Assembly (NCBI RefSeq): GCF_050589625.1 | Contig: NZ_JBNGOP010000016.1 | Location: forward strand, 59,308-123,307 | Origin: Pelagihabitans sp947500445 | Lineage (GTDB): Bacteria; Bacteroidota; Bacteroidia; Flavobacteriales; Flavobacteriaceae | Reading direction: 5' to 3' | Length of the DNA stretch: 64,000 nucleotides | Shown: positions 46,029 to 54,979 of the stretch, piece after piece | Layout: each line of letters opens with the position of its first letter | Numbering within the stretch: the stretch's first letter is position 1 | Notes under the pieces: generated by a model | Databases searched by the model: none | What the model saw: only the letters and a program-made list of their open reading frames with translations | Told to the model about the DNA's origin: nothing | Made by a program: the position numbers and the translations under genes

Positions 46029-46379
46029 ATGCCCATTATGACGAACAACGCTCTTGCCCGGCCACAAAAAATTGAGGAGTACGAAAAGAACACTTTGGTA
46101 CTCAAATTGGAACGACACCAGAAGGATTTATTGGAACTGCGTAAAAAGTTAAATTCTTACGTATGCGAACCGAAGACCTCCCTGCTGTTCGAACGTATGC
46201 AGACCTTAAAATTTGGATTGGAACAATTACGTGTCGATAATGCGGCCATCATCAAGAATATGAAATACACCAAAAAAACGGCAGTGGATGCCATGGAAGA
46301 TATCAAAAAACAGTTTTTGGCATTCTATACCATGCGTAAAGGTGTCGAGGATTACATTCAAGGGGTTAGAAATTGCTAA
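46029..46379 (+). CDS. Hypothetical coiled-coil protein
   Basis: A 116-residue cytosolic protein, almost entirely helical, with heptad-like Leu/Ile spacing (KLERHQKDLLELRKKLNSY, ERMQTLKFGLEQLRVDNAAI). No family recognised. Confidence 0.5.
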   Translation: MPIMTNNALARPQKIEEYEKNTLVLKLERHQKDLLELRKKLNSYVCEPKTSLLFERMQTLKFGLEQLRVDNAAIIKNMKYTKKTAVDAMEDIKKQFLAFYTMRKGVEDYIQGVRNC

Positions 46380-46504
46380 GGTGAACTGGCCTACTTTGAT
46401 AAAAATGCATCTTCCGATATGCGGTGGATGCATTTTGATTTCTGTAACATTCTTAAACGTTTGTTCAAAATAGGGAACATTAACGGGGATTAAACAATTC
46501 ATAT

Positions 46505-47047
46505 ATGATGAAACAACTTGCTTTTATTTTGGTCCTTGTGCTAATTTGTGGTTGTGGTGCATCGAAATCGGCCACTGTAGCTACAAACGATACCCGATTG
46601 GACGATTTGATCGCGAAGCGCTCCTTTACGCTTGAGGCGCAATGGGCACGGCCACAGCCGACGGCCGCCATGGCCAGCTTGGCCAGTTCGGGCATATTGG
46701 GTATGGGGAACACCGCGGGCAGTATCAATCTGATCGGAAACCCCAACTACTTTAAAGTTATGGGGGATTCCGTGTCGGTTTTTTTGCCCTATTTTGGCGA
46801 ACGCTGGGCCGGTGGCGGGTATGGCGATCAGGAAGCGATCGCTTTTGAGGGCATTCCAACGGATTTTAAGATCGATGCCCTGGATAAGGATAAGGGATAT
46901 CGCATAACGCTTTCCATGAAGGCCGATTCGGAACACTATCGGGTGGCGATGCGATTGTTTCCCAATTTAAACGGTTCCGTTCGGGTAACCAGCTCCCATC
47001 GCTTTCCGATACACTACCAGGGAAAGCTCGATGTTTTGCCCGAGTAA
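46505..47047 (+). CDS. DUF4251 domain lipoprotein
   Basis: A 180-residue lipoprotein (lipobox LVLICGC). The body has the DUF4251 landmarks SINLIGNPNYFKVMGDSVSVFLPYFGE, then GGGYGDQEAIAFEG and GYRITLSMKAD. Envelope protein of unknown function restricted largely to Bacteroidota. Confidence 0.85.
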   Translation: MMKQLAFILVLVLICGCGASKSATVATNDTRLDDLIAKRSFTLEAQWARPQPTAAMASLASSGILGMGNTAGSINLIGNPNYFKVMGDSVSVFLPYFGERWAGGGYGDQEAIAFEGIPTDFKIDALDKDKGYRITLSMKADSEHYRVAMRLFPNLNGSVRVTSSHRFPIHYQGKLDVLPE

Positions 47048-47127
47048 CGGGGTAGGGGCGGTAATTCTCTTTATGAAGCTTTGGTGATACTTTTTTGTCG
47101 GGAGCGACCGCTCCACTGTGAAATTTT

Positions 47128-47135
47128 TATATTTG
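47128..47135 (+). promoter_or_regulatory. -7 box upstream of the second terC gene
   Basis: TATATTTG 42 bases before the ATG at 47177. A -33 TTG at normal distance is not clear. Confidence 0.4.
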
Positions 47136-47176
47136 TCCCAGAAAAATCATAATCGACCACTTCAAAAACCGTTTCA

Positions 47177-47944
47177 ATGGAAAGTCTTTTCACCCTTGAT
47201 AATTTGATTACCCTATGCATGCTTACCCTGCTACAGGCCGTTTTGGGTCTGGACAATCTGCTGTACATTTCACTGGAGTCCAAAAGGGCACCGGAAGCCG
47301 AGCAAAAACGGGTACGTACCCTGGGCATCGGTATGGCCATTGTATTACGGATCGCGCTGCTGTTCATTTTAATACGGGTCATCGCCTATTTTCAGGAGCC
47401 TTGGTTCGGATTTGATGTTACCGGGGTTTTGGAAGGTAGTTTTAACGTGCACAGCCTGATCGTTCTGGCGGGCGGTGTATTCATTATGTACACCGCCGTA
47501 AAGGAAATATGGCATATGCTGCGGTTAGAAAAGGAACACGATGGTGTGGAGGTACAAAAGAAAAGCGTTAACATGATTATTTTTTCCATCGTAATCATGA
47601 ACATCGTTTTCTCTTTCGATTCCATTTTGAGTGCCATGGCCTTGACCGATGTGTTTTGGGTAATGGCGATCGCCATAGTAATAGGAGGAGTGTTGATGAT
47701 CTGGCTTTCCGGAAGGGTGACCACCTTTTTAAAGAAAAACCGGATGTACGAGGTATTGGGACTTTTTATCCTTTTTATCGTGGGTATTATGTTGTTGTCC
47801 GAAGGAGGCCATCTGGCCCATTTAAAACTCTTTGGCAATGAAGTAACCCCAATGAGCAAAACTACCTTCTATTTTGTTATTGTGGTATTGGTGGTCATCG
47901 ATATCATTCAGAGCAAGTACCAAAAGAAACTCTCTAGACAGTGA
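47177..47944 (+). CDS. TerC family membrane protein (second copy)
   Basis: A 255-residue polytopic membrane protein. The paired motifs LQAVLGLDNLLYISLESKR and MNIVFSFDSILSAMALTD are the TerC repeats with an Asn/Asp pair in the membrane. Relative to the copy at 42542 the N-terminal half is shorter and the sequence more like the YegH/YjbE-type group. Metal-ion export is the best current guess for the family. Confidence 0.88.
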   Translation: MESLFTLDNLITLCMLTLLQAVLGLDNLLYISLESKRAPEAEQKRVRTLGIGMAIVLRIALLFILIRVIAYFQEPWFGFDVTGVLEGSFNVHSLIVLAGGVFIMYTAVKEIWHMLRLEKEHDGVEVQKKSVNMIIFSIVIMNIVFSFDSILSAMALTDVFWVMAIAIVIGGVLMIWLSGRVTTFLKKNRMYEVLGLFILFIVGIMLLSEGGHLAHLKLFGNEVTPMSKTTFYFVIVVLVVIDIIQSKYQKKLSRQ

Positions 47945-48133
47945 CCGCCCCAAAGTTGCTTAAGGGCGGGAGGAACTTCCCTTTTTGGCGGGCCGTTTTT
48001 GTAACAAAGTACGTCTGAATATGCTTTATCCAAAAACACGCGTTACTAGGGTACCGACCGTTGGCGATATGGATGCCCCACATTGGAACATCGACCGCCA
48101 TTGCATCGTTAAAGATACCGTGCAGATCGGTAT

Positions 48134-48589
48134 TCAGGGCTGTTTTTTAAAAACATAACGGGTTATAAAAATACCTTGGTTGTCACCATCGCCCGCATCA
48201 CTTTCTACCGAGCTGGTCACAAAGGCCAATTCCCAACCGTCTTCGGCCATATCGTTCATCATTGAAGTTAACAGGGCGTCGTTGGCCGCGATGTTCTGGA
48301 ACCGAATACCGGCAATATTATAAAAATTGAGCAATTTGGTTTCCTCAAAATCCTTGACGCGGATTTCTTTTCGTTTGGATTTGTTTCGGGTGTTGTCCTC
48401 TTCGGTTTGAGCGGAAGTGTATTCTTTATGGTCTTTTTCTTCTTGGGCGTTGATGATCCGAGAGCGGCCCAAACCACTGGGCACGATGGATTCTACGCTA
48501 GTGACCACTTTGTACTGCTGGGCATGGAGCCCGATAGTGGTGAAGGCCGCGACAAGGGCCGTTAAAACAATTTTTCTTGCTTGTATCAT
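48134..48589 (-). CDS. Secreted protein, DUF4177-like
   Basis: A 151-residue protein with a signal peptide (KIVLTALVAAFTTIGLHAQ). The mature part starts QYKVVTSVESIVPSG, has a charged linker (about 50-75), and ends with LLTSMMNDMAEDGWELAFVTS and GIFITRYVFKK, a small alpha-beta domain like DUF4177. Function unknown. Confidence 0.65.
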   Translation of the reverse strand: MIQARKIVLTALVAAFTTIGLHAQQYKVVTSVESIVPSGLGRSRIINAQEEKDHKEYTSAQTEEDNTRNKSKRKEIRVKDFEETKLLNFYNIAGIRFQNIAANDALLTSMMNDMAEDGWELAFVTSSVESDAGDGDNQGIFITRYVFKKQP

Positions 48590-48765
48590 GTCTACTTGAA
48601 TTTTATAGTTATTCTAAAGACAAGGGTTTTGCGGTAGGGGTTGCATCCTTTGGATGTTTTTCACGTTAAGTGGAAAGGATAGGCCTAAAAAGGGGCGAAT
48701 TTTAGGAAAAGATTACCATTTTTCACATACGAAACGATGTGATATACGGTTATACCAATAGTCAG

Positions 48766-48993
48766 ATGAAAAAACACCGCAATTTTTTGATTTTCTACAG
48801 CCTTTGGTTAGGCGGTATTTTTTGGGCATTGAACACCTTTGATGCCGCTCCGGACCGTACAAGCGATTCAAAGGTTAAAGGTACGACCATATGTGCCGCT
48901 ACGAAGCCAATTACCACGCCATTGCCCAACAAATGTAAAGACAAAGGGTGTTGCAGTACCAAGCGTCTGGATACTCGGGCTGAAATTAATTAG
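48766..48993 (+). CDS. Small cysteine-containing exported peptide
   Basis: A 75-residue protein from ATG 48766 (MKKHRNFLIFYSLWLGG), with an uncleaved or signal-like hydrophobic segment and a Thr/Lys-rich mature part bearing CAATKP and CKDKGCC, i.e. four Cys. Unrecognised. Last gene before the AT-rich island. Confidence 0.45.
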   Translation: MKKHRNFLIFYSLWLGGIFWALNTFDAAPDRTSDSKVKGTTICAATKPITTPLPNKCKDKGCCSTKRLDTRAEIN

Positions 48994-49100
48994 ACCATTT
49001 TTGGTTTAGCGCTATATAAAGTGCCATTCGTATAGGTTCCAAAAGGAGCATTGATAGGGTGTACGTTAGCATGATGGCCCCGAAGCTTCGGGGTAGCCTG

Positions 49101-49132
<32 letters not shown>

Positions 49133-49180
49133 TACAAAGTATAACATTTTCACCAAACAAGAGAATATACGTTTGTAAGC

Positions 49181-49560
49181 TATAATTCTATATTATATAA
49201 AATAGCCCTCAACCTCTGAGAATCCATTAAAACTTACAACAGGGTCATCAAACTTTTTTAAGCGGTGTCTGCGACGCATATTTTCATTTGTACCATAATT
49301 TGTCGTTATGTAAAATTGCCGCACAGCCAACCGCTGGATTGCTTTTTTAAAATAAACGCTAAATGGCGTTCATTTTAAAACACAATTTGCCAACGCCTGG
49401 CCAGCGCCAAAAAAAGCTAACCTTTTAGATTCTTTCAAAATTCTCGTATTCGATAAAATGTACGTCATATTTTTTTCTAGAGCATTCTCGGCAGCTTGCC
49501 GCAACAGTACAAAATTTAAGAAAAATAAATTTCTGTACACTTGCTCACATTTTGCAATTA
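49181..49560. repeat. Intergenic module A (left copy)
   Basis: About 380 bases that recur in imperfect direct orientation at 55393-55815 on the far side of the defence operon. Matching blocks in the same order include CCCTCA, CAACAGGGTCATCAA, CATAATT-x-GTCGTTATG, AAATTGCCGC, GCCAGCGCCAAAAAAAGC, CCTTTTAG and a final block ending CACTTGCT. The core (about 49320-49410) folds into a hairpin with stem AAAATAAACGC / GCGTTCATTTT. Confidence 0.8.
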
Positions 49561-49582
49561 TTCAGCCTTTTTAAATAATTCT

Positions 49583-49812
49583 TATCTTTTTTTCTTGATA
49601 AAAAAAGAAACAAAAAAATCAAGGCTGCAGATAACTTTGGAAACAATGTACGGCTCAATCGCTATATTCTAGAAAGCATTCTGACAATTAAGTTTACTTT
49701 GAACTATTTGAAACAGTATCGTGTCAAATAAGCTGTATTACCAGCCCTCTAGAATATGGACGCTCATTTCGCCTATTGTTTTACCAAAGTTCTCTGAGGC
49801 CGTTTTGCCACC
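49583..49812. repeat. Intergenic module B (left copy)
   Basis: Begins with a TCTTTTTTTCTTGATAAAAAAAGA palindrome followed by AACAAAAAAATCAAGGCT and CAGATAACTTTGGAA, and ends CCTATTGTTTTA..AAAGTTCTCT.AGGCCGTTTT. The same start and end blocks recur at 56797-57085; the middle differs. The palindrome can act as a bidirectional terminator. Confidence 0.75.
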
Positions 49813-49844
49813 GCTCCCTCTGGGTAGAAACCCATTATTCTATT

Positions 49845-50384
49845 TTACATAATATTATTAAAGACTAGTGTATATAAAATTTCAATTTCTTCATCTTCAA
49901 TACCGTATTCATTAAGAAATCCTTTAATTTCTTTTAGATATTCCTTGGCATTGCTTTTAGTTCCCTGCCCTCCTGCTCTTATTATATCAGCCTTTTCTTG
50001 TAAAGTTGTATTCGGATTCAGATAATTTTTACCCGAAGTATTTGGAAAAAAAACAATACAATCTTCAATGATATTACCTTTAATATCAGAGATTTTAATT
50101 TTATCATTTGGAGTTTTAATTTGATTATAACCACCTTCCCTCCTCTTGAGTATTTTAAATGATTCTTCATTGACTTGAAACGCCTTACCAAAGCATTTTC
50201 CACCATATTCTAAACCTAATGCTAATCCTGGGAATTTTTTTGTACCTCTGTTTACTGTAGATTTTTTATTAAAACTTCTATGTGCTCCGACTAATTCCGC
50301 ATCTACTATATCAATTGGTTTGATGTCTTCATTCTGCCAAATAATAGAACCATAACCAAAAACCCAAAAACTAATTTTGCTCAT
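49845..50384 (-). CDS. ChaC-like gamma-glutamylcyclotransferase of the defence operon
   Basis: A 179-residue protein with VFGYGSIIWQ, the glutathione-binding YGS loop of the gamma-glutamylcyclotransferase fold, and LKRREGGYNQI, which holds the catalytic Glu. ChaC enzymes turn glutathione into 5-oxoproline and Cys-Gly (known). It is the last gene of the operon and its start overlaps the DUF6602-like gene by four bases. In a defence context it could process a gamma-glutamyl-linked or isopeptide species or deplete thiols as an effector (inference). Confidence 0.8.
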   Translation of the reverse strand: MSKISFWVFGYGSIIWQNEDIKPIDIVDAELVGAHRSFNKKSTVNRGTKKFPGLALGLEYGGKCFGKAFQVNEESFKILKRREGGYNQIKTPNDKIKISDIKGNIIEDCIVFFPNTSGKNYLNPNTTLQEKADIIRAGGQGTKSNAKEYLKEIKGFLNEYGIEDEEIEILYTLVFNNIM

Positions 50385-51214
50385 ATGTCTTCATCTATTT
50401 CGAAGTTTATTGCTTTTGCATATTCCGATAAATCAATTGCGGCTACAGTACCAATACTTTGCTGCAGGTATCTTGTGAGTTGTAAAAAGAAGGTTACTAA
50501 GGAGTTATTTTTCTTGCTGAATTCGATATTCTTCACACTACGTTTGTTGTAGAACATTAAAATTAATTCATTATGTTCTTTAACTGTTAAAACTTCATCT
50601 TTATCTAGATTAAAAATACTATCATCTTTATTATAATCAACGTAAAAACTTTTAGCCTTGACAGCGCACCCAATATCAATGGATTTTAGACCTTTCAACG
50701 CTTTAAGATGTCTTTCAATAGTTGGTTCTTTGATTTCTGTTTCTATTGTTAGAATACCACCTAAAATCTTTGTCAAAGACCTTGGGTTAAATGGTTTGCC
50801 TCTATCAATTATTTTTGTAGAAGTTCTTTGAAGCTGTCTAACGCTTTCGATTTTATCTCCAGCATAAACAATATTTCCTTTATCAAGGTCTGGTTTCACC
50901 TCGAAAACAGCATAGACTCCCTCAGCTGGAATATAGAAAATACCATTTTGTTTGAAAACAAAAGGTGTGTACGTTTGGTCATAAATAACCAAATCAATTT
51001 GATGACTTAATTGTCCTTTTGAATCTATAACAATAGCTTTATCTACACAGTATCTGTTAGGTAAGTAAGTTCTTAACCATTCAATCCAAGTATTTTCTAA
51101 TGAATCTCCTTTAGAGCCAGGATGCTCGATAAACTCTCTATTGGTATTTAATTGAGCAATCATCTGTGCCTGTAGACCTCCAAACAGTTTTCTTAAATTA
51201 ATTTTATCACTCAT
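50381..51214 (-). CDS. DUF6602-like predicted PD-(D/E)XK nuclease, candidate effector
   Basis: A 277-residue cytosolic protein. Residues 36-110 read as a restriction-like fold: GDSLENTWIEW (Glu40), QIDLVIYD (Asp74) and YAVFEVKP (Glu105, Lys107), i.e. the E-D-ExK pattern. The C-terminal half is helical. I associate it with the DUF6602 family of uncharacterised defence-island proteins, with moderate certainty. As the only predicted toxic enzyme apart from the cyclotransferase, it is the best candidate effector of the nucleotidyltransferase system. Overlaps both neighbours (8 and 4 bases). Confidence 0.7.
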   Translation of the reverse strand: MSDKINLRKLFGGLQAQMIAQLNTNREFIEHPGSKGDSLENTWIEWLRTYLPNRYCVDKAIVIDSKGQLSHQIDLVIYDQTYTPFVFKQNGIFYIPAEGVYAVFEVKPDLDKGNIVYAGDKIESVRQLQRTSTKIIDRGKPFNPRSLTKILGGILTIETEIKEPTIERHLKALKGLKSIDIGCAVKAKSFYVDYNKDDSIFNLDKDEVLTVKEHNELILMFYNKRSVKNIEFSKKNNSLVTFFLQLTRYLQQSIGTVAAIDLSEYAKAINFEIDEDI

Positions 51215-53357
51215 ATTTTTTTAATTTTTTATCATCATAGATATATAGTTCTTTATCAAACGCTATCTGACCTACTTCTACAATCATTAATAATGGCTTA
51301 TCAATTTTAATGTTTTCATCTTTTGAAATTTCTTTCATTGCATTATTGTCTGTACTACTAGGCGATGCTGGTCCATCAGGATGAGAATGCCATTCTCCTA
51401 AGTAATGAATTTTACCATCGGAAATTTCATGTAATAGTTTCAATCTTTCATTCAAAGTTCCAGGTTCTCTTATAAAAACTGTCCTCCCATTTTCATATGC
51501 ATCAGGTATCAAAATGTCTGTTATAATAAATTTTTCATCTGACTTATAGCCAGTAAAAACCCCGCCAAATTCATTTGGATAGTGTAACCTTGTCACCTCT
51601 TCTATTACTTTTAAAACACTTTTAGATATGTGGATTGAACTATTAATATCATTTCGGTAATAATATTCAAACTCTTTAATATCTATGTTGAATTCATCTT
51701 GAAAGTCAGGTTGTATAATTAAGGTTTCATGAGTTTTATCTTTGGAATAATTATCATTTATCACCTTTAAACCAACATTTAGCAAAGCATTAATGTCGTT
51801 ATAATTCGCTTCAAATGTAGGATAACCACATCCAGTACCTTCAATATAAGTTGGAGGTTCATTTTCTACAAAATCAAAAATAATTTTAGCTTGTTTTGTT
51901 AAGTTATTTCCTGTGATTGAAACAAATGATTTTGCTTTGTTGGTAATTGCTAAACTGAAAGTTTTACCTGAAAAATTCAACTTATCAATAATATATGTTA
52001 CCTCAGTATCTGTAGAGCAATCGAAAATTATATCAAAATTTTCATTGAGAACTTTTTCAACTGCTTTTATTTCGTATTTGTTCAACTTAACTGTAATTAC
52101 ATTTAAATCGACAAACGGCGATATAGATTTTAGTCTTTTTATTAGTTTATCTGTTTTAAAGAATTTCATATCGTCTAAGTCATAGTTCGCCCTGCACAAG
52201 TTGCCCCCACGAATAATGTCAAAATCCTCCAGTACAATTTTCTTCACACCTCCTCTAACCAATACTTCCGCTAAAGAACTACCTAAAGCTCCACAGCCGA
52301 TAATTAGAATTCTAGAATCAGTAATCCTTTTATTTAATTTACCCCTGCCAAAAAACCTCTTGTAGTCTATGTTTTCAGTACTCCCCCATTTTATTTTATA
52401 GTTTTTAAGGGTGCATTCAAAACGTTTTTTAGAGTTTTCCTGTTCTGATTTATGTATTTTGATTGAATCTATTGGTATATTCTTTTTAGGTATTCGAATT
52501 ATATCCCAATGCTCTTCATAAGATTCTGTGTTAGGTATTTTATACCCCAAAAGAAGGAACATATCATTATCGTAATAATAATTTGCTCCAAATTTTCTTT
52601 TTAATCCTGTATATAGGTATTCTATAAAATCTTCAGAAAAATAGTCTTTTAATTCCGACCAATTTTCAATTCCTTTTCGGCCAATATTGTCTTTCATCAA
52701 GGGTTCTTCCTCAATGAAATAATATACTCCCTTTCTGCACTTTTTCTTTTTTAAATCTTTGATAAATGTATCTGACCAATTATCAAATTGTTCATCTTCG
52801 ATTCCTAATCTGAAAAACTTCCTAACTGATAATTTTTGGTCGCCAAACTTTTCATCAGAAAAAATAGAATATGAAAATGTTCCGTATGAATCTTTTTTAA
52901 AATTGGTTTTTGTATTTGTAAAGTATAACTGATTAATGTAATTATCCTCCGTATTATGAATTAAATAGGCGTAATTGTCATCTTCCTTATTGTGTACGAA
53001 ATAATCCCTAATCCATTGCTTTAAACATTGTATTTCATAAAGCAGTTTTCTATCAAAATCATCATCCTTATCAGGATGAAAGCATACCGAACCATCTAGG
53101 TTTATATGATTTAAACCTATTAAAGTTTTATTTCTAAATGTAATAGAAATGTTTTCAGAGTTTGGATGCGTTAAAGGGTAAACCTTGGGAATATGGATAT
53201 CAAAAACGATACACACTCCCAAATAATCAATTTCAATTTTACCACTAAAATGTAGTTCTGTTTCCTTTAAATTCTCTACTAAAGTCAGACTTTCATCCTT
53301 TTTTAAAAGACTTTCAATTCTTTTAATTTTGGTCTCATCGCTTTTCAAATTAACCAA
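51207..53357 (-). CDS. Single-chain E2-E1-JAB protein (Cap2-Cap3 fusion-like)
   Basis: A 716-residue ubiquitin-like machinery in one chain. Residues 1-130 are an E2 fold with HINLDGSVCFHP, giving catalytic Cys92. Residues about 335-550 are a ThiF/E1 adenylation domain with the nucleotide loop IIGCGALGSS (354-361), Asp/Arg in DFDIIRGGNLCR, and catalytic Cys510 in EGTGCGYPTF. Residues about 585-710 are a JAB/MPN peptidase with Glu596, His657, His659, Ser667 and Asp670 (WHSHPDGPASPSSTD), a complete JAMM site. In type II CBASS, Cap2 (E2-E1) joins the CD-NTase C-terminus to targets and Cap3 (JAB) removes it; here both are fused. Overlaps both neighbours by eight bases. Confidence 0.88.
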   Translation of the reverse strand: MVNLKSDETKIKRIESLLKKDESLTLVENLKETELHFSGKIEIDYLGVCIVFDIHIPKVYPLTHPNSENISITFRNKTLIGLNHINLDGSVCFHPDKDDDFDRKLLYEIQCLKQWIRDYFVHNKEDDNYAYLIHNTEDNYINQLYFTNTKTNFKKDSYGTFSYSIFSDEKFGDQKLSVRKFFRLGIEDEQFDNWSDTFIKDLKKKKCRKGVYYFIEEEPLMKDNIGRKGIENWSELKDYFSEDFIEYLYTGLKRKFGANYYYDNDMFLLLGYKIPNTESYEEHWDIIRIPKKNIPIDSIKIHKSEQENSKKRFECTLKNYKIKWGSTENIDYKRFFGRGKLNKRITDSRILIIGCGALGSSLAEVLVRGGVKKIVLEDFDIIRGGNLCRANYDLDDMKFFKTDKLIKRLKSISPFVDLNVITVKLNKYEIKAVEKVLNENFDIIFDCSTDTEVTYIIDKLNFSGKTFSLAITNKAKSFVSITGNNLTKQAKIIFDFVENEPPTYIEGTGCGYPTFEANYNDINALLNVGLKVINDNYSKDKTHETLIIQPDFQDEFNIDIKEFEYYYRNDINSSIHISKSVLKVIEEVTRLHYPNEFGGVFTGYKSDEKFIITDILIPDAYENGRTVFIREPGTLNERLKLLHEISDGKIHYLGEWHSHPDGPASPSSTDNNAMKEISKDENIKIDKPLLMIVEVGQIAFDKELYIYDDKKLKKYE

Positions 53358-54354
53358 ATTTACTTGTGCTTAAAACTGATGCTGTTGAGTAACTTGAACT
53401 GGCTTTATCATCATCATCGTAATCATCATTTATTGGGAAGTACTCTTTTATCATATCTGAATCTTCATCTACTTCTTTAATTGTTTTTTTCATATCCCGT
53501 TTAGTATCGAATTTTGCCGTGTCACTCATAGAATCAGAAACTATATTACCCGAATTTACTGGGTCCACTAAATCATTTTCAGTAATATTATCAATTATAT
53601 GATTCATTACCATTTTTACTTGCTTCCATAGCCCAGAAGGTATTTCATCAGCTTCATCAAAAGCTTCTTTGGTATATAACTCCATCATAAATGACTTTAT
53701 TAATTTACCCCCATTTTGATTCTTTCTTTCTGTTTTCCAGACCTTTAGTAATCTGGTTATTTTACGTTCGTGTGTTCTTTCCGCACCTCCCAATAACTCA
53801 ATGTGTTTTTTGATATTAGTTTTAATCCGCTTCTTATTATCATCAACCTCTTTTTTGGAACGGTTTGGTGGGTGGATATGTAGACTTAGGTCAGTATTGT
53901 TGTTATTGTAATCATTATAATCTGGCCTCTCTCTTCCGGGGACAACGTCCATATCAAAGTCTTCACCATCAATCTTAAATTTCATTCCAATAGACACCTT
54001 CTGTTTTCTAACATCGTCTTTTGTTATATCATCATCATCTTCAGTATATTCATTTTTTAAAAATTTGTAGACATCCGTAAACATATCTTCAAGCTTTTCA
54101 TACCCCTTATCATCCTCTTTTTCTTTTTTTCTAAAAGGCAAACAACAATCTATATCAAACTTTGTGTTAATGGCAGTATTCTTTGCATAAGAACCAGAAT
54201 CTATAGCATTTGAAGCCTTAGTATCCGAAAACTTATCATTTAAAGCTTCTTTCACAGCATTTTTCTTTGCGATGAATTTATCAAGGTTTTCTACTTTATT
54301 TATATCGTGAGTATCTAGTACTTTTTTAAGATGTTCATTTTTATTTGTAGCCAT
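53350..54354 (-). CDS. CD-NTase-like cyclic-oligonucleotide synthase (cGAS/DncV superfamily)
   Basis: A 334-residue nucleotidyltransferase. GSYAKNTAI (54-62) and FDIDCC (Asp67, Asp69) form the G-S...D-x-D catalytic core; DFDMDVVPG (around Asp134/Asp136) provides the third acidic residue. Residues 170-260 are helical, as in OAS/CD-NTase C-terminal domains. The tail (300-334) is acidic, then Ser/Thr-rich, and ends in Phe-Gly, consistent with a flexible C-terminus whose terminal glycine is conjugated by the adjacent E2-E1. It would make a cyclic nucleotide on phage infection. Starts one base after the LexA-like gene and overlaps the next by eight. Confidence 0.87.
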   Translation of the reverse strand: MATNKNEHLKKVLDTHDINKVENLDKFIAKKNAVKEALNDKFSDTKASNAIDSGSYAKNTAINTKFDIDCCLPFRKKEKEDDKGYEKLEDMFTDVYKFLKNEYTEDDDDITKDDVRKQKVSIGMKFKIDGEDFDMDVVPGRERPDYNDYNNNNTDLSLHIHPPNRSKKEVDDNKKRIKTNIKKHIELLGGAERTHERKITRLLKVWKTERKNQNGGKLIKSFMMELYTKEAFDEADEIPSGLWKQVKMVMNHIIDNITENDLVDPVNSGNIVSDSMSDTAKFDTKRDMKKTIKEVDEDSDMIKEYFPINDDYDDDDKASSSYSTASVLSTSKFG

Positions 54355-54355
54355 A

Positions 54356-54979
54356 TTATAATTTTATCACATTCTCAATAATACCTTGAATTCTGAAACT
54401 GTCATTAAGTATTATCGGTTGATGTATTTTATTACTTGATTTTGGTTTTAAAATTACCATTCCATTATTTTTATTATACTCTTTAACGGTTGCTTCATCA
54501 TCAATTAGTGCTAATATTCTATCTCCGTTTTCCGCATCTTGCTGCTGCCTAACTAATAATAAATCTCCATTATCAATTCCAGCTTCATCCATTGAATCTC
54601 CTTCAGCTCTTAATAAGAAGTATCTGTAACCATTTTTTATCATTTCTATTGAAATGGAAACTTCTGCCTCAATATTTTCATCTGCAAAAATGGGTATTCC
54701 ACAAGCTACACTTCCTAATAAAGGTATTTTGACGGTTTGTGCTCTCGAACCATAGTCTTGCGGTATTTCGAAATCCATTATTTGATAACTACCGTCAGCC
54801 TTCTTTTTTAAAATTTCTTTCTCTTCAAGGTTGTTTAAAATAACAGCCGCTGAGCGAGGGGATTTATAATCCATAGCAATCATCAGTTCACGAACACTTG
54901 GAGCACGTCCATTATGAACTAAATAATTTCTAATCATCTTCAATGCCGTTAATTCCTTGTTTGATAAATCGTTAAACAT
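54356..54979 (-). CDS. LexA-like self-cleaving repressor of the defence operon
   Basis: A 207-residue repressor: an N-terminal winged HTH (ELTALKMIRNYLVHNGRAPS, VRELMIAMDYKSPRSAA, LEEKEI) and a C-terminal S24 peptidase domain with the cleavage dipeptide in GSVACGIP, Ser in EGDSMDEAGI and Lys in ATVKEY. Cleavage is expected after DNA damage with RecA (known for LexA). The start ATG 54979 lies inside a three-fold operator repeat; a TTG at 54985 is in frame. It leads the operon and probably keeps it silent until damage or infection (inference). Confidence 0.85.
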   Translation of the reverse strand: MFNDLSNKELTALKMIRNYLVHNGRAPSVRELMIAMDYKSPRSAAVILNNLEEKEILKKKADGSYQIMDFEIPQDYGSRAQTVKIPLLGSVACGIPIFADENIEAEVSISIEMIKNGYRYFLLRAEGDSMDEAGIDNGDLLLVRQQQDAENGDRILALIDDEATVKEYNKNNGMVILKPKSSNKIHQPIILNDSFRIQGIIENVIKL

